Source of the DNA: an uncultured Pseudomonadales bacterium | GTDB lineage: Bacteria > Pseudomonadota > Gammaproteobacteria > Pseudomonadales > Cellvibrionaceae | Assembly: GCA_947487765.1 (NCBI GenBank) | Contig: CANKXO010000002.1 | Location: forward strand, 124,001 to 188,000 | Direction: 5' to 3' | DNA: 64,000 nucleotides | In this document: piece by piece, positions 9,642 through 18,735 of the stretch | Numbering within the stretch: the first letter of the stretch is position 1 | Layout: each line of letters opens with the position of its first letter | Notes under the pieces: model-generated | What the model was told of the DNA's origin: nothing | What the model saw: only the letters and a program-made list of their open reading frames with translations | The model's database searches: none | Program-made: the position numbers and the translations under genes

Positions 9642-9914
9642 ATGCAACGTAACTGGCGTAAAGCATTCTATGAGCACTATGCCACCCCTGCAGAGAAAGT
9701 ATTCCCACAGTTTAAACTTGGAGTGGTTATATTCTTTTGGGGGCTCGTCGTCATGTACAGCGCCAATCAGCTACTAGAACCCTCCTTAGCCCAAGAAATC
9801 GTGACATTGATTGGCCTAGGTCTCATTGGGGGTGGTTTTTTATATTCGATGCTAGCACAGGTAAGAATGTTAATTGGGCGATTTTTAACGGTATTTACCA
9901 AAAACAAACTCTGA
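9642..9914 (+). CDS. Small two-helix inner membrane protein, unknown function
   Basis: I do not recognise a named family. The 90-residue product has a basic N-terminus (MQRNWRKAFYEHY) and two predicted transmembrane helices, about residues 27-45 (LGVVIFFWGLVVMYS) and 52-72 (IVTLIGLGLIGGGFLYSML), with a short Lys-rich tail. It precedes the 165-residue PLD-like gene by 42 nt on the same strand, and the two may form an operon. Confidence 0.65.
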   Translation: MQRNWRKAFYEHYATPAEKVFPQFKLGVVIFFWGLVVMYSANQLLEPSLAQEIVTLIGLGLIGGGFLYSMLAQVRMLIGRFLTVFTKNKL

Positions 9915-9956
9915 TATCCTATTCAGGACCTAAAACACCCATATCTAAGCTCTATT

Positions 9957-10454
9957 ATGTCTGTCACCTCAAATACCAGCGATCAACTCTTCCTGCTTGA
10001 TAACAGAGAAGATTTAACTGAACATGTTGAGACAATGCTTAGCAAAGCAGATCGAAGCGTTTATATCTTTAGTCGTAAACTTAACCCTTTATTTTTTAAT
10101 CATAGCCATATCGCCGATAAACTCTCTGCATTAGCCCGCAAATCACATCGATCGGATATTAAAATTCTTATTGAAAGCCCGCAGTATATTGTTGAAGAAA
10201 ACCATAGAATCTTGCATCTTAGCCACCGATTAATGAGCAAAATCAAACTACAAAAAATTGTTGTTGAACCTCAAGATGATTATGAGTTTATGATTGTCGA
10301 TAACGATAAACTTTGGTTGCAACATAAGGAAGAGAGTTATACAGGCTTTGCTAATTATGACGCCCGCCCAGAAGTCAAACGCTTCAACATAGTATTTAAT
10401 GACTTATGGAAAAATAGTGAAGAAGACGTCAGATTGAGGCGCTTAAGTCTATAG
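9957..10454 (+). CDS. PLD-superfamily-like cytoplasmic protein (DUF7931-like)
   Basis: A 165-residue protein with no signal peptide or membrane segment. The pattern of a beta strand, SRKLNPLFFN, KILIESPQ and a later MIVDNDKLWLQH resembles the phospholipase D/transphosphatidylase fold. No complete HKD catalytic motif is visible, so catalytic activity is doubtful. I recall similar proteins in gammaproteobacteria as a domain of unknown function; the family name is from memory. Confidence 0.6.
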   Translation: MSVTSNTSDQLFLLDNREDLTEHVETMLSKADRSVYIFSRKLNPLFFNHSHIADKLSALARKSHRSDIKILIESPQYIVEENHRILHLSHRLMSKIKLQKIVVEPQDDYEFMIVDNDKLWLQHKEESYTGFANYDARPEVKRFNIVFNDLWKNSEEDVRLRRLSL

Positions 10455-10641
10455 CTATAACCATACGAATAACTACACACCTTAGTTATCGCTATTTATA
10501 AAAAAATAATAAGACTTTATTCCAATTAAATAGGTTAGATATTTTCACTTACTTAGGGATTTTATTTCATTTGTCTCCAGTAATTTTCATCTATATTATC
10601 GCATCCAGTTGTTAACACCCATACCCGTTTGCGAGATTAAA

Positions 10642-10914
10642 ATGAAACCATTGCTAAATGCAGCCATACAAAAAGTAAATCAGATTATTACGACTTTACG
10701 TTTGAATAAGACTGCTAAAGAATTATATAAATACCCTGATAGCCGATTATCAGACATCGGCATTTCTCGTTATTTATTATTAAAAGGAGCTGCTGGATAC
10801 CCTTGGCTAGAAACACCAAAGGCTACTGTTCAAGTAAAAAATCTTAATGACATCACTAACGTAAAAACACCAATAGTAGTTTCCAATAGTAACGAGATTT
10901 TATCTGCTGCTTAA
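10642..10914 (+). CDS. DUF1127-like small protein, paralogue 1
   Basis: A 90-residue protein starting MKPLLNAAIQKVNQ; ATG 10642 is chosen over an in-frame TTG at 10609. The core KTAKELYKYPDSRLSDIGIS resembles the DUF1127 (YjiS-like) motif in which arginine-rich helices precede L-x-D-I-G-I-S-R. A paralogue with the same layout lies 334 nt downstream, and their upstream regions are also related. DUF1127 proteins elsewhere are small regulators, some RNA-binding; that role here is inference. Confidence 0.7.
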   Translation: MKPLLNAAIQKVNQIITTLRLNKTAKELYKYPDSRLSDIGISRYLLLKGAAGYPWLETPKATVQVKNLNDITNVKTPIVVSNSNEILSAA

Positions 10915-10930
10915 AAGGCCTGCTACCGCT

Positions 10931-10969
10931 ACCCTATAAAACTCACGTTCTTACTGAATTTTATAGGGT
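10931..10969. repeat. Perfect 11-bp inverted repeat after DUF1127-like paralogue 1
   Basis: ACCCTATAAAA (10931-10941) and TTTTATAGGGT (10959-10969) pair perfectly across a 17-nt loop, 16 nt past the stop of the first paralogue. There is no T-run after the stem, so it is not a classic intrinsic terminator. It may be a 3'-end stabiliser or operator. The rest of 10970-11248 holds only the duplicated upstream block described in the findings. Confidence 0.6.
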
Positions 10970-11248
10970 AACAAAATGGCAAAGCATTATTATCATCAAA
11001 AAACATTCCTTTCCATAATATATTTAACACTCTATCAGCAACCAACCCCTCTCTTATTATTAGAGTAACACTATTATTTTTTAATATCTCTTTAGCTATT
11101 CCTTAGCATCTCCGACGCAAAGGCTACCTTAATCTAATAAGATATTTTTACTCACGTATATACTAAATTTATTTCGTTTGTCGGTAGTAATGTCGAGAGC
11201 TAATATAGTAATTAATCAACAACCACTAAAGATATGAAGGAGTGAAAA

Positions 11249-11515
11249 ATGAAATTATTATTGACTACACTTATAGATAAGTTTGCACAGATTATCGCTC
11301 GTTCACGCTCAAACAAGGTAGCCAAAGAGCTTTTACTACTCACCGACAAGCAATTAAAAGGCTTGGGGCTTTCTCGAGATTTAATTGCCAAAGGAGAATT
11401 TGGATACCCTATCAACATTAAGACTCGGTTAACGAATATTAAAACTACAGCTAGTTCAGTTGAAAGTCAGACTCTTGCTTCAGCTAATGACGACGCTATT
11501 TTAAACGTTGCATAA
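11249..11515 (+). CDS. DUF1127-like small protein, paralogue 2
   Basis: An 88-residue paralogue of the 10642 gene: MKLLLTTLIDKFAQII followed by KVAKELLLLTDKQLKGLGLS and a KGEFGYP box matching KGAAGYP in paralogue 1. A strong Shine-Dalgarno (AAGGAG) sits 6 nt before the ATG. Both proteins end in a Ser/Asn/Ala-rich tail. The canonical I of the D-I-G-L-S motif is replaced (K-G-L-G-L-S). It is followed by a strong intrinsic terminator. Confidence 0.72.
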   Translation: MKLLLTTLIDKFAQIIARSRSNKVAKELLLLTDKQLKGLGLSRDLIAKGEFGYPINIKTRLTNIKTTASSVESQTLASANDDAILNVA

Positions 11516-11579
11516 TTCTCTATAGTTTTAACTATACGTATTAGAGTATGTACGATATAGAAGTGTTGTATAAATCTCT

Positions 11580-11603
11580 AAGCCCGTATTAACGGGCTTT
11601 TTT
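11580..11603 (+). terminator. Intrinsic terminator after DUF1127-like paralogue 2
   Basis: AGCCCGT (11581-11587) pairs with ACGGGCT (11592-11598) over a 4-nt loop and runs into six T. This is a textbook rho-independent terminator for the plus strand, 65 nt after the stop and 23 nt before the 3' end of convergent recJ. Confidence 0.9.
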
Positions 11604-11625
11604 GTGCGCAACATTACTCTAATAC

Positions 11626-13392
11626 TTATAGCGCCGCTATATAACGTGCAATCAACTGAACGTTTTCCAAGCCCCTGAATTCATTGACACTCAATTGATA
11701 CACTAACCTGACACTCTTAGTAGATATATTGGGCCATTCTTCTAGGTCCACATTAAATGCAATACCATCAATAAGCTTTTGTGGGTTTTCTGCAAGAGAC
11801 AGTGTCAGCTTTAAATGCTTGTCTCCTACTAATCGCTGGCTTACCAAATTAAACACACCATCAAAAACAGGTTCAGGAAAATGCTGCCCCCAAGGGCCTG
11901 CTGCTTGCAATGACTTTGCACTGTCGATATCGATAGTATCACTGGATAATTCCCCATCAGTTAATAGCACTTCCTGTAACTGATCTTCAGTCAGCAAATC
12001 GCGTATAGTCTTATCAAACAATTCAGAAAAACGAGAGAAATTTTTACGCTCTAAAGAGAGGCCAGCAGCCATTGCATGCCCTCCAAACTTTTGCAGAACA
12101 TCAGGATAATGAGTCGCAATAGCATCCAATGCATCTCGAATATGTAACCCTGGGATAGAACGAGCAGAACCTTTTATAAGGCCATCATCAACATCGGCAA
12201 AAGCAATAACCGGACGATGGTATTTATCTTTGATACGAGAGGCTAGAATACCAACAACGCCTTGATGCCAATTATCTTCAAGTAAGCATAAGCCCCAAGG
12301 TAATTCTGATTCATTGAGAGACAGAGAATTAATCGACGATAATGCCTCGGCTTGCATAGATGACTCAATTGCTCGACGATCACGATTAAGCCCATCCATT
12401 TCTGCGGCAAGCTCTCGCGCCAAATCAGCATCTTCGGTTAATAAACACTGAATACCAATAGAGATATCATCTAAACGCCCGGCAGCATTCAATCTCGGCC
12501 CGACAATAAAACCAAAATCTTGGCTAGTTAATCGTTGATAATTTTTACCTGCCACTTCTAACAGGGCTAAAATTCCAGGCCTCGCTTTACCTGCTCTAAC
12601 CCGCTGTATACCTTGGTATACCAAGGTGCGATTATTACGATCAAGAGGCACAACATCGGCGACAGTGCCTAGTGCAACTAAATCCAAATAAGTTGCCATA
12701 TTTGGCTCATCTATTTTCTGCTCAACAAACCAGCCTCTCTCTCTTAAATGACTTCTTACTGCACTTAATACATAAAAAATAACACCTACACCAGCTAAAT
12801 TTTTACTGGAAAAATCACAACCTTGCTGATTGGGGTTAACAATAGCATCTGCAGCTGGCAACTTCTTCCCAGGCAAATGGTGGTCGGTCACAATGACACG
12901 AATGCCTAACTCTTTGGCTCGAGCAACACCATCGATACTGGCAATACCATTATCAACAGTAATAATTAAATCGGGGGTATAGTCTTTTGCGACCTCAACA
13001 ATCTCCGGGGTTAACCCATAGCCATATTCGAAACGATTGGGCACTAAAAAATCAATATGCTGCAAGCCCATTGCTCTTAAGGCCAATATTGACAAAGCAC
13101 AGCTCGTTGCACCATCAGCATCAAAGTCCCCAACAATTAGTATTCGTTGTTGACGCTGTAGTGCGGTCACTAGTACGTTGACCGCTTCATCTAACCCTTT
13201 TAAAGAGTGAGGCCTTTCTAAGCGCTTTAGTTGGTAATCAATATCACCATCGCCATAAGCACCACGAGCTGAATAAATACGCTGCAATAAAGGAGAAATA
13301 TTCTCACTAAAACACAACTCTTCCGAATCACACTTTTCTAAAACGGGTTTGTCTGAAAGAGATAGAGCCTTACGCTGAACAATAGTCGTCAT
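11626..13392 (-). CDS. recJ: Single-stranded-DNA-specific 5'-3' exonuclease RecJ
   Basis: A DHH-family Mn-dependent exonuclease of 588 residues used in recombination and mismatch repair. Motifs in order are VGDFDADGATSCAL (I), TVDNGIAS (II), VTDHHLPG (the DHH motif, III) and, in the DHHA1 domain, FGGHAMAAGLSL. A C-terminal OB-type region follows. The start is taken at ATG 13392 (MTTIVQRKALSL); an in-frame GTG at 13404 is less likely. The product is about 11 residues longer than the E. coli enzyme. Confidence 0.95.
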   Translation of the reverse strand: MTTIVQRKALSLSDKPVLEKCDSEELCFSENISPLLQRIYSARGAYGDGDIDYQLKRLERPHSLKGLDEAVNVLVTALQRQQRILIVGDFDADGATSCALSILALRAMGLQHIDFLVPNRFEYGYGLTPEIVEVAKDYTPDLIITVDNGIASIDGVARAKELGIRVIVTDHHLPGKKLPAADAIVNPNQQGCDFSSKNLAGVGVIFYVLSAVRSHLRERGWFVEQKIDEPNMATYLDLVALGTVADVVPLDRNNRTLVYQGIQRVRAGKARPGILALLEVAGKNYQRLTSQDFGFIVGPRLNAAGRLDDISIGIQCLLTEDADLARELAAEMDGLNRDRRAIESSMQAEALSSINSLSLNESELPWGLCLLEDNWHQGVVGILASRIKDKYHRPVIAFADVDDGLIKGSARSIPGLHIRDALDAIATHYPDVLQKFGGHAMAAGLSLERKNFSRFSELFDKTIRDLLTEDQLQEVLLTDGELSSDTIDIDSAKSLQAAGPWGQHFPEPVFDGVFNLVSQRLVGDKHLKLTLSLAENPQKLIDGIAFNVDLEEWPNISTKSVRLVYQLSVNEFRGLENVQLIARYIAAL

Positions 13393-13613
13393 AAATATGC
13401 ACACAAAGCAAAAAATAAAGAATTGTACACCCTTAGCCCTGAACTTTACGGAAATTAAAGCTAGGCCAGAATTATGCTGAAATTATTATTGCAGAAGCCC
13501 CCTTACCACAGACATAATGAAACGTTGTTGTTATTAGCATTGCCACAAAAGCTCAGCCATTACTGATTGATGCCTTTCAAATCTAACGAAACCTACATCA
13601 GGATTACTAGTAT

Positions 13614-14798
13614 ATGTTGAACCCTACCCTCCGTATTTTATTTTTATGTCAAATATTATATTGGAGCACTGTCATAGTAGGTGTAGCGGTAGCAAGCCTT
13701 GTTGGCACTCAATTAACGCCAAACCCCGCATTGGCAACTCTCCCTTTAGCCGTACTTACCATTGGTAATATCTTAACAACATTGCCTCTATCATTGATTA
13801 TGCAACGTTTTGGTCGCCGTATTGGCTTTAGTTTAGGTGCAATAGCAAGTTTACTGGGAGGAGTTATTTCGTGCTGGGCTATTTACGAGATGAGTTTCTG
13901 GTTATTTTGCTTTGGTAATATGTTGTTAGGCATTGCCCAAGCGAGCGCGCTCTACTATCGTCTAGCCGCTACTGACAGCGTTACACCAGAACAGCGAGGA
14001 CGAGCCATTGCATTAGTTATGTCCGGCGGAATTATTGCTGCTCTCATTGCCCCAAGCCTAGCGATCTGGTCTAAGGATATTTTGCTACCACAGTTATTTG
14101 CGGGCTCCTATGCATTAATCGGAGTATTAGGGGTTATTACACTACTCTTGTGTTCACTCTTACCTAATAATACGACAACTCAAAGTGCAACGAAATCAAA
14201 AGGGAGAGCTATTGGCGTTATTATTAAGCAACCTATATTCATAATGGCAATCAGTAATACCGCGATTAGCCATGCCGTAATGGTTTTAATTATGATTTCA
14301 ACACCACTGGCAATGCTTGCTTGTAATTATCAAGTCAATGATGCAACGCATGTCATTCAATGGCATGTACTTGGTATGTTCATTCCATCATTTTTTTCCG
14401 GAAAACTCGTGGATCGCTTTGGTACAAGTGCAATCAGTTTATCTGGCATGCTTGTGCTGACGGCCAGCATTATCATTTCGATCAGCGGTACTGCACTGCC
14501 AAACTTTTATATTGGTTTATTTTTATTAGGTGTGGGCTGGAATTTAATGTACACCGCAGGTTCAACAATGATTACCAGTAGTCATACACCGGAAGAAAAA
14601 GGCCGGGTACAAGGGGTAGCTGAATTAATTATTAGCTGTCTGGCGGCTTTAGCAGCCTTTGGCTCAGGCGCACTGCTCTATGCCTTTGGTTGGACAGAAG
14701 TAAACCTAGGCAGTTTACCCCTACTCTTTACCGCTGCAGGGATAACTATCTGGTTTAAATTGAGGCATTCACTACAAACTGAAAGCCGATCCATTTAG
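13614..14798 (+). CDS. MFS transporter
   Basis: A 394-residue major facilitator with about 12 predicted helices. The loop 2-3 signature is MQRFGRRIGFSLGA, and a related KLVDRFGTSAISL occurs at the start of the second half, the usual internal duplication. GNMLLGIAQASALYYRLAATD resembles the drug/sugar-exporter branch often called YfmO/permease-like. The substrate cannot be read from sequence. It is divergent from recJ and convergent with thrC, with only 9 nt between its stop and the thrC stop. Confidence 0.85.
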   Translation: MLNPTLRILFLCQILYWSTVIVGVAVASLVGTQLTPNPALATLPLAVLTIGNILTTLPLSLIMQRFGRRIGFSLGAIASLLGGVISCWAIYEMSFWLFCFGNMLLGIAQASALYYRLAATDSVTPEQRGRAIALVMSGGIIAALIAPSLAIWSKDILLPQLFAGSYALIGVLGVITLLLCSLLPNNTTTQSATKSKGRAIGVIIKQPIFIMAISNTAISHAVMVLIMISTPLAMLACNYQVNDATHVIQWHVLGMFIPSFFSGKLVDRFGTSAISLSGMLVLTASIIISISGTALPNFYIGLFLLGVGWNLMYTAGSTMITSSHTPEEKGRVQGVAELIISCLAALAAFGSGALLYAFGWTEVNLGSLPLLFTAAGITIWFKLRHSLQTESRSI

Positions 14799-14807
14799 TT
14801 AATTGAC

Positions 14808-16199
14808 TTAACGAATATTAGACTGGATAAATTGTTGCACTGAACTAATATCATTGGTTAGCACTTGATAGCGCTCTTCACGTTCGAATAAATCTACCAT
14901 ATGATGTGGTAGATCAGGGTCTTGTAATCCAGCTTTCTGAATTGCTTCACCAAATTTAGCAGGGTGAGCTGTAGCCAAACACACCATTGGTACATCCACT
15001 CCATCGCGTACTTTTCTTGCGGCTTCAACTCCAATCGCTGTATGAGGGTCGAGAAGATATTCTGTCTTATCAAATACCTCAGCTATCACACGAATCATTG
15101 CATCATCATCGAGGCGATAGCTACCAAAATGGCTTTGTATTTTTTCCATCACAGTATCAGATAGTTTCATACTACCAGTTTTAAAGTCTTCCATTAACTG
15201 GCGAATAGCCGCACCGTCATTACCGTAAGCATCAAATAGTAAACGCTCAAAATTGCTCGACACCATAATATCCATACTGGGTGATAATGAATGCATTAAT
15301 TCTTTTTTGCTGTGATCATTATTGCTAATGCACCGATGTAAAATATCATTCGCATTGGTAGCAACAATCAACTGATCAATTGGCAAGCCCATTTTCTTGG
15401 CCAGATAACCCGCAAAAATATCACCAAAGTTACCTGTAGGAACAGAGAAAGAGATGTTGCGATGCGGCCCACCCAAAGCAAGCGCAGCATAAAAGTAATA
15501 AACAATCTGAGCCATTATTCGTGCCCAATTGATTGAATTCACTGCCACCAACTGTCGACCGTCAGGCAAAAAAGATTGATCACGGAAACTGGCTTTCACC
15601 ATATTCTGGCAATCATCAAAATTACCTTCTAACGCAATATTATGTACATTGTCAGCCAATACACTGGTCATTTGTTTGCGCTGCACATCAGATACACGAT
15701 TATGAGGGTGCAATATAAAAATATCGATATTGTCGCAATGCCGGCAACCTTCTATTGCGGCAGAACCGGTATCACCCGACGTCGCCCCCATTACAACGAC
15801 TTTCTGATCACGTTTTTTTAGAATATGATCCAGTAAATTACCTAAAAATTGTAAAGCAAAATCTTTAAACGCTAAGGTAGGACCTTGAAATAACTCTAAC
15901 ACCCATTCGTTATGGCCCGTTTGAATCAACGGTGCGATAGCAGGGTGGCGAAAGGTAGAATATGATTTCTCAATAATATTTTTTAACTCAGTATCAGTGA
16001 GTGCACCATCCACGAATGGAGCAATGACGTTAAAAGCTAAATCCTGATAACTTAAGCCTGCCCATGATGCAATTTGCTTCTGAGAGAACTGAGGCAATGT
16101 CTCTGGTATATAAAGACCGCCATCAGTCGCTAAACCGGTAAGAACAACATCTTCAAAACTAAGGGCTGGTGCTTCGCCACGGGTGCTAATATATTTCAC
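14808..16199 (-). CDS. thrC: Threonine synthase
   Basis: A PLP enzyme converting O-phospho-L-homoserine to threonine. GPTLAFKDFALQFLG holds the PLP lysine (Lys112 from the chosen start); ATSGDTGSAA binds the cofactor phosphate and VPTGNFGDIFAGY is also family-conserved. The start is placed at GTG 16199, giving VKYISTRGEAP as in orthologues, with GAAGAG about 9 nt upstream; the further in-frame TTG at 16235 would add 12 unlikely residues. It lies 57 nt after hom, forming the usual hom-thrC operon. Confidence 0.95.
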   Translation of the reverse strand: MKYISTRGEAPALSFEDVVLTGLATDGGLYIPETLPQFSQKQIASWAGLSYQDLAFNVIAPFVDGALTDTELKNIIEKSYSTFRHPAIAPLIQTGHNEWVLELFQGPTLAFKDFALQFLGNLLDHILKKRDQKVVVMGATSGDTGSAAIEGCRHCDNIDIFILHPHNRVSDVQRKQMTSVLADNVHNIALEGNFDDCQNMVKASFRDQSFLPDGRQLVAVNSINWARIMAQIVYYFYAALALGGPHRNISFSVPTGNFGDIFAGYLAKKMGLPIDQLIVATNANDILHRCISNNDHSKKELMHSLSPSMDIMVSSNFERLLFDAYGNDGAAIRQLMEDFKTGSMKLSDTVMEKIQSHFGSYRLDDDAMIRVIAEVFDKTEYLLDPHTAIGVEAARKVRDGVDVPMVCLATAHPAKFGEAIQKAGLQDPDLPHHMVDLFEREERYQVLTNDISSVQQFIQSNIR

Positions 16200-16256
16200 T
16201 CTCAATCTCTTCTCTACGCTTGATCTATATATCAATTAAAGTTTAGGAAACTCTGA

Positions 16257-17555
16257 TTAACCTAGTGCTTCTACACGAATCTTCTTCACATCAGCTTGCA
16301 CACTATCCAAAGATTCAATTTGCTTAATAGCCTTCATCAAATTGGCTTCTTGAACTTTATCGGTCAACAACACTATTTCTGCACATGGTTCACCTTCTCC
16401 AGGCTCCTCCTGATGAACAGCCTCAATCCCAATTTCCAGATCACTTAAGACTTTCGTTAGCTGTGATAAAACACCAGGTTTGTCTTCGACTAGTAACCGC
16501 AAATAATAAGCTGTTTTCACTGACTCCATAGGTAAAATTGACCGGTCTTCCAACTTATCAAACCCTAAAGATGGAACACCTGATACTGCACCAGAACTAA
16601 TTTGACGAGCAACATCCACAATATCGGCAATCACAGCTGAAGCTGTTGGTTCAGCACCAGCTCCGGCACCATAGTATAAGGTTGGACCAACGGCATCACC
16701 CTTGACAACAACCGCATTCATCACACCATCAACATTAGCAATTAAACGTTTCTTTGGTATTAAGGTAGGATGTACACGTAATTCAATACCATCATCAGAC
16801 TGACGAGCCACACCGATATGCTTAATTCGATAACCAAGCATTTCTGCATATTCGATATCTTTCGTTTCAATCTTGCTGATTCCTTCAGTAAAAACCTTGT
16901 CATATTGCAAAGGCATCGCAAACGCCAAGGAAGCAAGAATCACTAATTTATGGGCCGCATCAATACCTTCAACATCAAATGTTGGATCAGCCTCAGCATA
17001 GCCTTTCTCTTGAGCTTCTTTTAGTACATCGGCAAAATCACGATTTTTATCGCCCATTTCCGTCAGTATAAAGTTGCCTGTACCATTAATAATACCAGCT
17101 AGCCACTCGATACGATTAGACGCCAAGCCTTCACGCAAAGCCTTAATGATCGGAATTCCGCCGGCAACTGCTGCTTCATAAGCCACAGTTACGCCCTTTT
17201 CAGCGGCTTTTCCAAATATTTCATTACCGAATTCAGCAATTAACGCTTTATTGGCAGTAACAACATGCTTGCCATTCTCAATAGCCTCCAGCACTAAGTC
17301 CTTAGCGATGGTTGTACCGCCAATAAGCTCAACAACTACATCAACTTTAGGGTTTTTAACAACCTCAAAGATATCTCGTACAACATTGACACCACTTAAG
17401 TCACACGCTGGATTGTCACGTCGAGCACCAACCTCTTGAATATAAATTTCACAGCCTGCACGCGATTGTATTTGCTCAATATTACGTTTCAATACATTGA
17501 AGGTACCGCTACCTACTGTCCCTAAGCCGCAAATGCCGATTTTTACCTGTTTCAA
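16257..17555 (-). CDS. hom: Homoserine dehydrogenase
   Basis: NAD(P)-dependent reduction of aspartate semialdehyde to homoserine, the branch point to threonine and methionine. The N-terminal Rossmann motif is GICGLGTVGSG. TANKALIAEFG and GIINGTGNFILTEM are in the catalytic domain. A C-terminal ACT domain (LVEDKPGVLSQLTKVL) is the expected threonine-feedback site. The start is TTG at 17555, which gives MKQVKIGICGLG as in close orthologues; no upstream ATG fits. At 432 residues it is the monofunctional form. Confidence 0.96.
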   Translation of the reverse strand: MKQVKIGICGLGTVGSGTFNVLKRNIEQIQSRAGCEIYIQEVGARRDNPACDLSGVNVVRDIFEVVKNPKVDVVVELIGGTTIAKDLVLEAIENGKHVVTANKALIAEFGNEIFGKAAEKGVTVAYEAAVAGGIPIIKALREGLASNRIEWLAGIINGTGNFILTEMGDKNRDFADVLKEAQEKGYAEADPTFDVEGIDAAHKLVILASLAFAMPLQYDKVFTEGISKIETKDIEYAEMLGYRIKHIGVARQSDDGIELRVHPTLIPKKRLIANVDGVMNAVVVKGDAVGPTLYYGAGAGAEPTASAVIADIVDVARQISSGAVSGVPSLGFDKLEDRSILPMESVKTAYYLRLLVEDKPGVLSQLTKVLSDLEIGIEAVHQEEPGEGEPCAEIVLLTDKVQEANLMKAIKQIESLDSVQADVKKIRVEALG

Positions 17556-17713
17556 GAATCTTTACCCACTAAGAAATAGAAAAAGCGGCAACCTTACAAG
17601 GGCACTGAAAGACTGTCAATCAAAGATAAATTAAGAAGAGAAAATCTGATAGAGAATAGAGAAGGAAAATGGAGTAACGAGCCAAGATATGGCTCGTTAT
17701 AAAAGGAAGATTC

Positions 17714-18511
17714 TTACAAACCCATTGCTTTCGCTAAATAGTCAGGGCTAACAGCACCAGGAATCAATTGACCTGACTCCAACACTATTGCAGGAGTCCC
17801 TGTAACACCTATTTGCTGACCTAACATGTACTGGTCAGCGACAGGGTTATCCTGACACGTTGCCATGGCGACGTCTTTCCCTTCTTTGTATTCAGTCATC
17901 GTTTCAGGAGGATTATTCGCACACCAGGTAGTCACCAATTTTTGAGCACTTCTAGAAGTGACTCCCGCACGAGGAAATGCAAGATAGCGCACTTCAATAC
18001 CTTTATCTAAGAATCCTTCCATACTGCTATGCAGCTTACGGCAATATGGACAGTCTATATCCGTAAACACATAAACAAAGCCTTTAGTCTCTTTCTCAGG
18101 AGAATATATGACCATATCGTCTCTTTTAATCTCTTGCAGCATTTTGGCGCGTTTAGGGGCAAAGGCAATTTCCTCTTCACGGCGATCCTGCTCTTGCAAA
18201 TTAACTAAATTACCTTCTTGTACTTCATACATTTCTCCAGCAATCAAATACCCGCCATCTTTGCTAACAAATGCTACCTGTCCATTGACCTTAAGTTTAT
18301 AGACGCCCGGCATAGGAGATGGCTTAAGATCCGAAAAAGTCAATTCTGGGCGAGCCTTTTTAAGGCGAGACATGATTTGCCTCTCAATAATTGGCGCTAC
18401 AAGAGTATCAGCTTGGGGTTGATTGGTTAATGGCTGGGCATTGCCTGTTATCAAAAAAGATAACAACAAGCCTGCAACACCAAAAACTACACCACACTTA
18501 TATTTGAACAT
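17714..18511 (-). CDS. dsbC: Periplasmic disulfide isomerase DsbC
   Basis: A thiol:disulfide isomerase of 265 residues that corrects wrong disulfides in the periplasm. An N-terminal signal peptide (about 1-27) is followed by the small dimerisation domain and a thioredoxin domain with TDIDCPYCRKLHSS. The active site is CPYC rather than the CGYC of E. coli DsbC. The GVTGTPAIVLESG motif carries the cis-proline. It lies upstream of hom on the same strand, as in Pseudomonas. Confidence 0.93.
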   Translation of the reverse strand: MFKYKCGVVFGVAGLLLSFLITGNAQPLTNQPQADTLVAPIIERQIMSRLKKARPELTFSDLKPSPMPGVYKLKVNGQVAFVSKDGGYLIAGEMYEVQEGNLVNLQEQDRREEEIAFAPKRAKMLQEIKRDDMVIYSPEKETKGFVYVFTDIDCPYCRKLHSSMEGFLDKGIEVRYLAFPRAGVTSRSAQKLVTTWCANNPPETMTEYKEGKDVAMATCQDNPVADQYMLGQQIGVTGTPAIVLESGQLIPGAVSPDYLAKAMGL

Positions 18512-18735
18512 AATTACAACAACTCAGTTGGTTTTCATTACATGGGCCTTGGAGCAGGCGCCGAGCACAAAGTTCCCTTTTGGTGATATTCTTACAAACA
18601 ATTACTTTACTATACGCTAAGGCATTAAGATCTGTTTACGCTAGGCTTCCATTAATAACGTCATAACGAATAGTTTAGTACACCTAAAGCCCATAGTAGA
18701 ACACCTTATCATGACATTTTTAAGAGTAATTAGCT

